From Meandrina meandrites (taxonomy: Eukaryota > Cnidaria > Anthozoa > Scleractinia > Meandrinidae): a stretch of DNA of 64,000 nucleotides. Shown here one piece after another: positions 1 to 12,218 of the stretch; the first letter of the stretch is position 1; each line of letters starts with the position of its first letter. The stretch lies in contig OY855912.1 in assembly GCA_963693305.1 (NCBI GenBank), forward strand, positions 4,211,501-4,275,500, read 5' to 3'. The translations under genes and the position numbers were made by a program. The notes under the pieces are model-generated. The model did no database searches and was not told the origin of the DNA. It worked only from the letters and a program-made list of their open reading frames with translations.

Positions 1-47
1 GAAAGAGGCGCGTTGAAGAGCAAACGTAACTGTCTAAAAACCAAGGA

Positions 48-55
48 TGACGTCA
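48..55. promoter_or_regulatory. CRE-like palindrome upstream of RSL1D1-like gene
   Basis: A perfect TGACGTCA octamer lies about 154 bp before the proposed ATG at 209. This is the consensus site for CREB/ATF bZIP factors and is common in housekeeping promoters. Only the match and its position are seen; its use is inferred. The rest of 1-208 shows no TATA box that I can support. Confidence 0.35.
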
Positions 56-208
56 GGAAACCAACAATGGACACATCACAACCCATAAATAGAGTAATGC
101 ATTGTGATGCAATATTATTTTCCCCTGGGGGACTGGGTGGTGGGATGACGACCATAAATCTCTTTATGTAACAGTCATGAAGTTGTCCAACCACATGGTT
201 CTTTCAAC

Positions 209-3200
209 ATGGCGGATTCTCGAAGTAAAGCCGTACGCGAGAGCCAACTCGATAAAAAACAGGTTTACCATAGTTTCTAGCTTTCAAAATAATTACGTAA
301 CATAGTGGTTATTTTACTCTGCGTATAACTGAGGATTTATGTTATTTTTTTACGTCTGTTTAGGTGGAACTCGCAGTTCCAGCTCTTGTGAAATTCGTCG
401 GCGAGAAGAAAGGCAAACAACTGCGTCTCTTGAATGAACACGAGACTATTCTGCTGATCTTAGCTTTGAAGAAAATCCCTAACCCAGACAAAAAGCCGAG
501 GAAAATGTGAGTGCTTGTTAAGCTCTTCTCTGGAAATAGGCTCAATCATTTGTGTGATTCTTTCAATTGTTTTTAACAAATTTTAAGCATTTTAATACAT
601 GTAATAGCATGCAGTGTGCCAGGAACGCGTTTGTTTTCTTTTTGGCTTCAGACCTTTACCACACTCGCTACATACAGACAACGTGGAGGTTTGTTTATTT
701 TCCAAAGAGGTTAGTTCAAAGACAAAGGAAATGTTGAAGTCAAAAGAAGTGGCAGTCAAAAAGGTATGAGTTACTAGGTTTTGATTTTAAATACCAAAAT
801 TGGTCCAAAAATTTTATATCTACATGTATTAATCAAGAAACAAAAGTTTATTGTCAGGATTACCGGTATGTACAATCGCTGTCCCTAGTGAACAGCTAAT
901 GCAGCATGTTGGGACTCTGGATTGTGTAACTCTGGTTTGAGCACTGGCTAGTCTCATTGTGTTGTTTCGACTATTTTGCTTGGTACAAGGAAAATGGTAA
1001 GAATTGGGATCATTGGGTTGGCACTCTCTGACCCACATTTTTGTATACTCTCAAGGGACTGTTTTAATTTGTCAAGGGAATACTTTTCGCTGTGGGCGAT
1101 AAAAACGTCATTGGATAGGAATGCGTCAGCACTTCTCGATCCCGAAGTGTTATTTTCACACGTCGCTCGTCATTTAGCCTGTCTGGCATTTTGCAAACTA
1201 CAGGTAGGTATTTTTCAAAGATCTGTGCTATTCATCGATTGAATCACATAGTTTTACATGCTTAAAAGCTGCTGCGAATCTTCATTGTCAGAGGATATTG
1301 GCCAATGCTATTTTCTATTGTTACAAGTCTATTGTTTGTCGTCTTCATTGAAAGAAGTATTTTTAGCTCGTCACACAATCTTTTGTTTTGACTACAATTC
1401 ATGGACTTGATCACGACTTAATGCAGCTTCTCATTAGACTTCAGAGAGGAAAATGGTAATGTACAATATTGCTTCGAACTTAAATGGAATTTTTAGAAGG
1501 ATCGGTAAAGCCACTTAATGAAAAATTGACTGCAAAAAGTCGTCGGGCTAAAATTAAACTTACATGTACGCTTTAGTGTGAATAATGCAGGATCTCACGG
1601 CTTCAAAAATATGTTGAATTTTGAAGCTTTGATACATTAGTAGCTACATCTTGAAATGAGAATTAATCTAAAACAAAACTTCCTTCGGGTTTGTTTCTTT
1701 TGCCCAGTTTACGTTTGGAATTTTAGGCTTCTGAAGCGTATTGATTTTAAAAGCACTTGGTGACATCTGATATGCAGCGTGTGGCCGACTTACCATCGCA
1801 TTGTTGTTTATTTAATAACTGTGTTCGGTTTACAACCTTTTACATGCAAAGATTTACTATTGTAACAATACTTCGGAAAATGCAAACAAGTATTTTTTTT
1901 TTGTTATTAATTATAGTGATGGATAGCATAAAAAGCAATCCGAGTGTTAATTTTGTGGAAGGAATTCAGTAGTTTTCCGCTATCTCACGGCACCATGATT
2001 CGCAAATTATCCCCAATTACCGCTTTTCTGTACCAAGATAATACCACTGATGGTTAAATAAATGTCAGTGACAGTTGTACAGAATGAAAACCTACCTTTC
2101 ACCAGAGTGTTTTGAACTAGTGTTATATTTTGTAGAAAAAGTTTTTTGCGAGTTGTTAAAATGACGGGCGGAGGTGAAGAAATTTTTGTCACCGTTTTCA
2201 AGTTTGGTTTGGGATCAATTTATCAAGGTTGATAATTAACATTTCAAATCATGAATTGGTCTTTCACAGCGTGTCTAGTTGTAATAAAAGTTTACTTCAG
2301 AAAGGAATTATTTGTCTGAATTTAGTACGCATAAGGTATATTTTTCCCACTCGCACGTTTGTGTTAAATGCCGTAAAAGAGCCAGGAATTTTTTGGGGGG
2401 TGGGTGCGCGCTAATAAAAGCCTTCTGGACTGTGAGTCAATGGGTTAATGCATCGCAAATCGCTTTCAATACTAACATTTCCCCAACGCATACTCCATAC
2501 AAAATAGTCGAATCTCGAAGAGATCTTTGATTTTCTTGGGCAGTACCAGTTGTTTCACCTACGAGTTGGCCAGTTTGCTAATGGCTCATACCATACAATG
2601 GAGTGAAAACCCTGAATATTTCTCATTCTTTAAGGATGAGCAAAGAGAGACTATGTTAGCGAACTACCTGTTAGCAAAACGACTCTTAGGCGAAATGACT
2701 GCAAATCTCTTGGGCGTGACTCTACAGTAACTCTCACGTCTGCCCCTCTCCACCTAGGAGTGTAAAGCTGGATTCTTAAGTTAGAATTTTGATTACTAGT
2801 ATTACTCATAACATTTTATAAAACAGTATACTTACTGCTGAAATACTATCAGGGATGGGAAGATAACAAGGCTACATTCATTTGGAGTAAAAAAGAGGAC
2901 AATCAAAATTTATACGTATACATTTTTGTTGTTTTCAATCTGTTAGGTCATTTCTCTGGCCAAGCTTCGCAAAAACTATCAGTCATTTGAATCCAAGAGA
3001 CAGCTGTGTGCCTTGTACGATGTGTTCGTTTGTGATGATACAATCTACCATCTATTACCCAAGTTACTTGGAAAAACATTTTTCTCAAGGAAGAAGTAAG
3101 TGTTTTCGTGCCATGTTAACAGGAGCAGTATTCACACAGTACACGTACATATTTGTGGGAAGTGTGGTAGCTTAGTGGTTAAGTGCACTGGACTCTGGAT

Positions 3201-6200
3201 TGAGTGGTCTGGGCTCTAGCGCTGGCCGAAGTCACTGCATTGTGTTCTACGGCAAGGCGCTTAAAGGGGCAGTCTCACCAAGATTTAGAGCTACTTGAAA
3301 ATCCACTGAAGGTGTTGGTATTTATTGGAAATCCACTAATAGTTGCCTAACCTTACTAAAATACACTGTACTGGTCACAAAAGTTGTTTAAAACTGGTGT
3401 GGCTATGGATTGGTACATGTAGCTATTAGGAAGGAAGTGGTCTAAAGCTTGACATTGTTACAGTACCACTCAGAAATAAGCGTCCCAAAATATACGCGAA
3501 GTGAAACAAAATCACTTCAAAACAATTGATTATGGTTTGTACACATCTGAAAGAGAAAATTTATGCCTCTTTGCTGTTTAAAGGTTATTTTGTTGATCAG
3601 CAAGTGCACAGTTTACACAAAAACGTAGAAGACCACAGGTGAGACTGCCCCTTTAACTCGTCCTTGTGGGGGTACCAGTGATTTTTATGCTGGGGGTAAT
3701 CCTTGAATGGACCAGCATCCCATCCTGGGTGGAGCAGAAATCTGTATAAACTGGATAAGCTCTCAGGCCTGATCGGCGACAATGCACAAACCCATACTTC
3801 AACATCCGATCGTTGCAAACAAAACAGTGATCTTTTGGCTCTGACAAAATCTTCGAACTCAGGTTGATTAACCAGTGAAGAACACTCTCGAGAGATTAAT
3901 ATTTTTCTTGCAACATAAATGCTCAAGTGGGGCGCCGATTTGCACACTCAACTTTGCGTTGAAATTTTCGTAGAGATTTCTGCTCTACTTCGCCCCTTCG
4001 CCTTCTATTTACTGCTGCCTTTTTATTCATTGTCTTGAAGCTCCATTGTGTTGCCATGGTAACCAATTCTTTTCTCTACTATTTATCTATATTTATAACT
4101 TTTTAATCCTTTTATCTTATATTTATTACGTTATAAAAGCTGTATATACGATTATACCCTTTACTTAGCGAATTCTTACCAATTTCCAGTCTACTTCTCC
4201 TTTTCTCTTTTTAAACTCTGTTTTCATATGCAAAAACCCCATTTTTTCTTTATATACTCTACTCCTCCACTAGTACCCTTTTTCTTTTTCTTTTTTGTCA
4301 TTTAACTCTTCTGCGGCTCTTCATCTTTATTATAATCTCTACACTTTTATTGTATTTTCTACTGAATATATACTCCTTTACCTTTACGTTTTTACCCGTT
4401 TACTTTAAATTCCTTACCCCTCCTCAAATCTACTTTCTTTTTTTTTTTAATCCCAACCTCTACGCCTCGACGGTTCTATTTCTTAATTCCAACGTCTACT
4501 CCTAGATGTTTCTTTTTCTTAATTCCAACCTCTACGCCTCCGTCGACGTTTCTATTTCTTAATTCCAACCTCTACGGTTGTACGGTTATATTTCTTAATT
4601 ACAATCTCTAGGCCTTGACGGTTCTATTTCTTAATTCCAACCTCTACGCCTCTACGTTCTTTTCTACGCCTCGACGGTTCTATTTCTTAATTCCAACCTC
4701 TACGTCTCTACGTTCTTTTCTACGCCACGACAGTTATATTTCTTAATTCCAACCTCTACGCCTCTACGTTCTTTTCTACGCCTCGACGGTTATATTTCTT
4801 AATTCCAACCTCTACGCCTCTACGTTCTTTTCTATGCCTCGACGATTCTATTTCTTAATTCCAACCTCTACGCCTCTACGTTCTTATATTTCTTAATTCC
4901 AACCTCTACGCCTCTACGTTCGTTAATACGCCTTAAGTCTAATCTCTACGCCTCTACCGTTCTACTTCTTCTACTGCTCTAAGTTTCAATTTTAAATTCT
5001 ACTGTTATACGGCTTTTCTTGTAATTTTATACGCCTCTTGTTTTGAACTTTATCAGCTTCAACTTTAATTTTGTAAGTTTTCATTTTAATTGCAACCTTT
5101 TTTTTCGACTATTTTGCTTGGTTACCAAGCGAAAATGGTAAGAATAGGGATCATAGTGGCACTCTCTGACACACATTTTTGTATACTCTCAAGGGACTGT
5201 TTTAATTTGTCAAGGGAATACTTTTCGCTGTTGGTGATAAAAAACGTCACTGGATAGGAATGCGTGAGCAGTTCTCGAGCGGAAGTCTTATTTTCACACG
5301 TCCCTCAGAAGTGTTATTTTCACGCGTCCCTCGTATAGTTAGCCTGTGTAGCTTTGCAATCTACAGGTTGGTATTTTTCAAAGATCTGTTCCAGGCATCG
5401 ATTGAATCGTGTAGTTTAATATGTTAATAGGTGCTGCAAATTCTTTGTCAGGGGATATTGGCGAATTCTATTGTCTATTGTTACAAGTCTGCTGTTTGTC
5501 GTCTTAATTCATAGAAGTATTTTTAGCTCGTCACGCAATGTGCCCTCACGTACAGTTTTCAAGCAGCTTCTAAAGGAAAATGGTAATGTACAATAACGGT
5601 TTTAACTTTAATGGAATATGTTTATTAAAAAAACGCATTAATAGCTCCATGCATCTAAGACGGTGTTATTATATCCGCGCATTGAAATACGTTTCTCACC
5701 GAATGTCGGTCGTTTTGCCTATAAGATGATTTTCGTACAAGTCGATTCGTCTACATTTTTACTCTTTTAGAACGAGGAATAACATTGTGTTAAGCGTGTT
5801 TGGGCTCTGTCGTTTCAAGAACGAAGAATATACATTATCTTTAAATTTTAGGGTAGGCTAAACATGAGAGATAGTCTGGGCGATGAATTGCAAGTATTTG
5901 TGTAGGCGAATCGATTGTCGAAACGATCGGATACGTTTTCACCGGAACTGTTTTAGCACACTCTACCCCATGATTTTCTATTTAGACCATCGGTGAAGCC
6001 ATTGAGTGAGTGTACAATGATGGTCCGAACTTTAATGGAATGTATGGAAGGATCGGTAGAAAGTCTAAGGGCACTTTCCATTTGTCTGGCCGGCCGGTCT
6101 GGTGGTTTTGAATGTGAAATGGACCTTTTTTACGAGATTTTACCACAAATTGACCATTAACAATGTATAATGTTAATCTATTGACTGGTTCAACAGGACA

Positions 6201-9200
6201 AATCTGGCCAACAACGGAATTCTGTTCTCGAATATACCGGTCTGGCCGGCCAGTTCTGACAAATGGAAAGCGCCCTAAGTAAATAATGTAGGATCTCACC
6301 GGTTCAAAATGTGCCGAAGTTTGTTGCCTTGGATACGATTTGATAGTCACCTGATGAATCACGTGGATTAAAGGTCAAATGAACCAAAATTTCGACATTC
6401 TTTCTTTAGCGATTTTAAAGCAACCAAACGCTAAAAGAACTCATTATTAACTAAACTTAAGAAGAAATTTTGCTTTCTGAGCCTTAAAGCGCGAACTACG
6501 AAGATTTCCGAAGACTTCACGAAAACGTTTCCAAAATGACCGCGCACTGGAATGGAAGGAATGGATCGAGCTTTGAATTTGTGACGTAATAGTTTTATTT
6601 CACGGCTTTGCGATCGAAGAGACGATCGTCGTTTAAAGAGCGAATAATGTAAAGTTTGAGAGTTTGAGTCAGTCTAAGTAATTCAAGTAATTCTGAAAGA
6701 ATCTAAGCTTTGTTTTAAACATGGTTGTTACATTTTTTACTACATTGTAATCCAGTTTCAAAGATTAATAATTATCAAAGCACTGAGTAAAATTGTAAGC
6801 ATTGTACGATATAGGAGGTTTTCAAACACTGGATGGCGTATAAAAATCATCAGTCTGCTCAGCTTTGTATAGAACAATTAGTTTTGTTATATACCTCAAT
6901 CTAAATGCAGTTTTTTTGGATATGCACGTAATTCTTATCAGGACGTGTGCGGCTTGGAACCCGGATCGGTATGCAGCGCGAAGTTATCCTAGGATGCGGC
7001 CAAAAGCTAAGATTGAATTCACTGTTTCTTTTCTGTACTCGAGAGTCACACAAAACACAAAAATAAATTTGTACACAAAAATTTAACTTGAATGAAAGGA
7101 TATTTCTCAATGCAAATTCGACACTGCAAAGCATCACTCAATGAATAAATTCGCGGACACTGTGAGTTCTGTTTGTATTAGCTGTTTTTTGGTCCATATT
7201 TATTTAGCCGGTACATGTTATTTAGGCTCGAAATTAACGGTTGTAAACCCAACATAAATACAACATTTGAAGCTTAATTTTATACGTGTCAAAAAGCACG
7301 TGCACGTGCATGGAAGCAAATTTATGTATTTGACGAGGATATTGAACTAACGAACTCAAATTCTAATGCTTGATCATGACCAGCCAAACCAACAAAGTAA
7401 AAGTGCTAATAATCATAAATACTCTATCTCGCTTTAGGTAGAATAAGAAAGGTGCAAAATGCATACCTCTAACTTCCTTCGGTTAGCAAAAGCCGAACGG
7501 ACAGTGGGGTCTTTGTGCTTCGGAAGACATTCTTCCCCGTGATTTCTTTTCCGAACAAAAAAAAAATTGTCCGCGGCACAGCATCCTCTTTGAGGTGGAG
7601 TCTTAGCGACTTGAAATCAGTACCCAGAAACCTACGTATTGCCAGATTTTCTCTGAAGTAGTCTTTGGTAAAATGAACCGCACAAATGCAAGAGTTCTTT
7701 CCTGGCTGAAATTCTTTTCTTTTCATTTTTAAAAGCCATTGTTTCCTGAGCTTTGAATTTGCTGGAAACTTAAACGTACTTACTTTCGACTTAGAATAAT
7801 TTAAGCAGTCTAGTGCTACACAAAACACCATGATGTTCCATTCTTGTGAGCTTCATCACTAAAAGACTTTGAATTTCCCGCAATTTCACAGCGCACCAAT
7901 ACTGACGTCACAGTTTTATGTTCCGAAAATTTCCCGACAATTTTTCCGAGCGCTCTACGATTATGAAGGCCAAAACTAAGCATTTTTCAACTTGAAATTT
8001 CTCTGTTTTGCAAAGTCCAATTCCTTTGAAACTTCGGAATATGTTTATTTGGCTCTTAATCAACAAATTGGCCTAAAAAAAAGAAAATTCTAGAATTTGG
8101 TTCATTTGACCGTTAAGTGTTAGTGTAATTTTTGCTTACGCAAGCCAGATCGATTTTATATCTGGAACGACAGAATGTGCACAGTGGCTTTTATCTATTC
8201 GTACGAATATTATGAGTACAAGGATACGTTTGTTACGCATTGAGGCAACAGAGGTATTGCTCAACATAAGTTTGCTTTAATAGATCACAAGTCTATTGTT
8301 TGTCGTCTTCATTGAAAGAAGTATTTTTAGCTCGTCACGCAATCTTTTGTTTTGACCACAATTCACGGACTTGATCACGACTATCTACGACTTAATGCAG
8401 CTTCTCAAGACTTCAGACAGGAAAATGGTAATGTACAATATTGCTTCGAACTTAAATGGAACTTAACTGGAATTTTTAGAAGGATCGGTAAAGCCACTTA
8501 GTGAAAAATTGACTGCAAAAAGCCGTCGGGCTAAAATTAAACTTACGCTTTAGCGTGAATAATGAAGGATCTCACGGCTTCAAAAATATGCAGAATTTTG
8601 AAGCTTTGATACATCAGTAGCTACATCTTGAAATGAGAATTAATCTAAAACAAAACGTCCTTCAAACATTTGGAATTTTAGACTTCTGAAGCGTATTGAT
8701 TTGAAAAGCACATGGTGACATCTGATAAGCAGCGTGCGGCCGATTTACCATCGCGTTGTTGTTTATTTAATAATTGTGTTCAGTTTACGACCTTTTACAT
8801 GCAAAGATTTACTACAGTACTTCGGAAAATGCAAACAAGTATTTTTTTTGTTATTAGTTATAGTGATGGATAGCATAAAAAGCAATGTGAGTGTTTATTT
8901 TGTGGAAGGAATTCAGTAGTTGTCCGCTATCTCACAGCACCACGATTCACAAATTATTATCCCCAGTTACCGCTTTTCTGTACCAAGATAATACCACTGG
9001 TGGCTAAATAAATGTCAGTGACAGTTGTACAGAATGAAAGCCTACCTTTCACCAGAGTGTTTCGAACTAGCGTTTTATTTTGTAGAAAGAGTTCGTGTTT
9101 TTGCGAGTTGTTAAAATGACGCGCGGAGGTGAAGAAATTTTTTTCACCGTCTTCAAGTTTGGTCTGGGAGCAATTTATCAAGGTTGATAATTAACATTTC

Positions 9201-12185
9201 AAATCATGAATTGGTCTTTCAGCGTGTCTAGTTGTAATAAAAGTTTACTTCAGAAAGGAATTATTTGTCTGAATTTAGTATGCATATGGTATATTTTTTT
9301 CCACTCGCACGTTTATGTTAAATGCCGTTAAAGAGCCAGGAATGTTTGAGGGGGTGGGTGCGCGCTAATAAAAGCCTTCTAGACTGGGAGTCAATGGGTT
9401 AATGCATCGCAAATCGCTTTCAATAGTAACATTTCCCCAATGCATACTCTATGCAAAATAGGCGAATCTCGAAGAGATCTTTGATTTTTCTTCTCAGCTA
9501 CCAATATATCCTTTTTTTTTAATTTTTTAACGAAGACTAGTGAGCAGCACAAAGGAAGACTTCTTGTAGTTGTAAGCTTGTCGTTTATTTCCGACGCGTT
9601 TCGTCTCTAACTGAGACTTCTTCAGGGAATGAATACAACTAGCAAAGAACAGCATATATAGCACATTCGCGTGCCTAGCTACAACTTCCCATGGAAGTGA
9701 ATAATAACTAAAATATGCTTTAAACGGACGTTACAAAAAACGCCTCAATACATATGTTACTACGTGTTGTTATATTTTTTAAAGTAAAACCAGTGAGCAG
9801 CGCGTCTGCGAACTACTTGAGTTGTAAACCTTTTTTATTTTCTCCTACGCGTTTCGTGTGACTAGCGCACACTTCTTCAGGGAGTTTAACAATACAATCA
9901 AGTATACATACAGGTATACTTGATTGTACTGTTAAACTCCCTGAAGAAGTGTGCGCTAGTCACACGAAACGCGTAGGAGAAAATAAAAAAGGTTTACAAC
10001 TCAAGTAGTTCGCAGACGCGCTGCTCACTGGTTTTACTTTAAAAAATATAATAAGTAAAATATGATTTAAACGGATGTTACAAAAAACGCCTCAATACAT
10101 ATGTTATTACGTGTTGTTATATTTTGGGGGCCATACGATTAGCGCTAATCGTATGGCCCCCAAAATAAAACAACACGTAGTAACATATGTATTGAGGCAT
10201 TTTTTGTAACGTCCGTTTACAGCATATTTTACTTATTATTCACTTCCATGGGAAGTTGTAGCTAGGCACGCGAATGTGCTATATATGCTGTTCTTTGCTA
10301 GTTGTATTCATTCCCTGAAGAAGTCTCAGTTAGAGACGAAACACGTCGGAAATAAACGACAAGCTTGCAACTACAAGAAGTCTTCCTTTGTGCTGCTCAC
10401 TAGTCTTCGTTAAAAAATTAAAAAAAAAGGATATATTGGTAGCTGAGAAGAAAAAAAAAAGGTTGCAATTAAAATGAAAACTTACAAAATTAAAGTTTAA
10501 GCTGATTAAGTTCAAAACAAGAAGCGTATAACATTACAAGAAAAGCCGTATAACAGTAGAATTTAAAATTGAAACTTAGAGCAGTAGAAGAAGTAGAACG
10601 GTAGAGGCGTAGAGATTAGACTTAAGGCGTATTAACGAACGTAGAGGCGTAGAGGTTGGAATTAAGAAATATAACCGTCGAGGCGTAGAAAAGAACGCAG
10701 AGGCGTAGAGGTTGGAATTAAGAAATAGAATCGTCGAGGCGTAGAAAAGAACGTAGAGGCGTAGAGGTTGGAATTAAGAAATAGAATCGTCGAGGCGTAG
10801 AAAAGAACGTAGAGGCGTAGAGGTTGGAATTAAGAAATAGAACCGTCGAGGCGTAGAAAAGAACGTAGAGGCGTAGAGGTTGGAATTAAGAACCGTCGAG
10901 GCGTAGAAAAGAACGTAGAGGCGTAGAGGTTGGAATTAAATGTAACCTATATATAAAGGATCATAAGGATGTACGGCTATACAGCTATACGGCTATATGG
11001 CGTGGACATCTAACTTTAGACATCTACACAATGGCGTAGACATCTACGAAAAATTCTACGGAAAATTGAGTGTCCAAAAACGCGCCAGGTATGTAAATGC
11101 TCCTAATTTATTCCAAAATATCCGCTTCAATGGTTCTCTCGAGACGAGACTCTTGTCTCTTGAGACGAGACTCTTGTCTCTTGAGACAAGACACTCATCT
11201 CTCGAGATGAGAGTCTTGTCTCAAGAGAAACAAGACGAGAGGTGGTAACTTACTTTTGAGCAGTACTCTACATCTGTACGTGATTTGAGTGTGAAATTTT
11301 GTGTTGATAATTGTTAGACTATCTGCACTTGCATGTGAAAAGTTTGTCAAATGTGTACACATAATGTACAATGCATATAAAACAAACATAAAAATATGTG
11401 AAATCATTTGCAAAAGAGTATGTGAAAGGGATGACACGGTTTCACATGCTCCTCACATGCTTTACACATGGTATAATTTGACACACGTGAAATAAACAAT
11501 CATGTGAAACATGTGTAAAGTGGTGTATTAATCATGTTATTAATTTTGTTGTTTTGACATGTTTCCTTAATTTTAGAGGTGATATATTGCATGCCAAAAT
11601 GAAAATGAAAAAAAATTCTGCGATTGTCACCGCTATGTTGTTCCACACCTTTACAGTTTGTGGCTGTTTCCAGCATACTGTACAACAGATCTAGAATTGA
11701 TGTCTGATAGCTTAAGGATACATGTGTTTTTCTATTTTTCCTTTGCAGGTTTCCCATCCCTGTTGATTTAAAGAAAACAAACTTGAAAAAAGAAATGGAC
11801 AAAGTCCTTCAGTGTTCTCTCATGACCTTAGGACATGGGCCATGCAGGTATTGTATTATTACAGACTTTATTTAACGTATAAAGGGAGGTGCAGTATTAG
11901 TGGCCTAACGGTCAACATGCTGGACTCTGGATAAACAGGCCTGACTGGGTGTTTAACTGCACTCCTAAAATTAAAGTACTTGTACATGTTGTGGTTTAAT
12001 ATTACCCTTGGTACAATTTGGTATTTCCTTTGTTTTGATGTATGATTTATTAAAGATAATGAATATTAAACAATGGAAAATACCAATTTATACTAAGGGT
12101 AAAACTGATCTACAACATCCATGTTTACTACAGTGTATATTTAACAATTATTCCACGAGCGCGCGTTGGATATGAGATGGTAGAT

Positions 12186-12218
<33 letters not shown>

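Larger units (their letters stand above)
9771..10050. repeat. Near-perfect foldback with about 135-bp arms
   Basis: A palindrome centred near 9910. The left arm, starting 'tttaaagtaaaaccagtgag', is mirrored without visible mismatch by the right arm, ending 'cactggttttactttaaa'. The tip is 'gtatacatacaggtatac'. It carries two hammerhead-like motifs in opposite orientation, is related to but distinct from the surrounding repeat, and is inserted in its left arm. Confidence 0.85.
9490..10450. mobile_element. Penelope-like foldback repeat (about 300-bp arms)
   Basis: The ends are inverted: 'tcagctaccaatatatcc' at 9495 and its complement near 10435. The right arm, 10143-10450, pairs with 10051-10142 plus 9490-9770 around a palindromic centre 'gattagcgctaatc' at 10142. 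Each arm holds one hammerhead-like motif. About 75 bp ('aaatatg.tttaaacgga' to 'acgtgttgttatatttt') occurs twice in direct order on either side of the nested foldback 9771-10050. A single-arm copy lies at 42838-43110. Assignment to Penelope-like pseudo-LTRs is an inference from the ribozyme motif. Confidence 0.6.

Noticed and set aside
3597..3947. 116-aa minus-strand frame
   Set aside because: It crosses from a MITE end into a SINE body, so it is a by-product of repeats.
4440..4940. CRISPR-like array
   Set aside because: Units are contiguous with no unique spacers, in a eukaryotic intron; this is a minisatellite.
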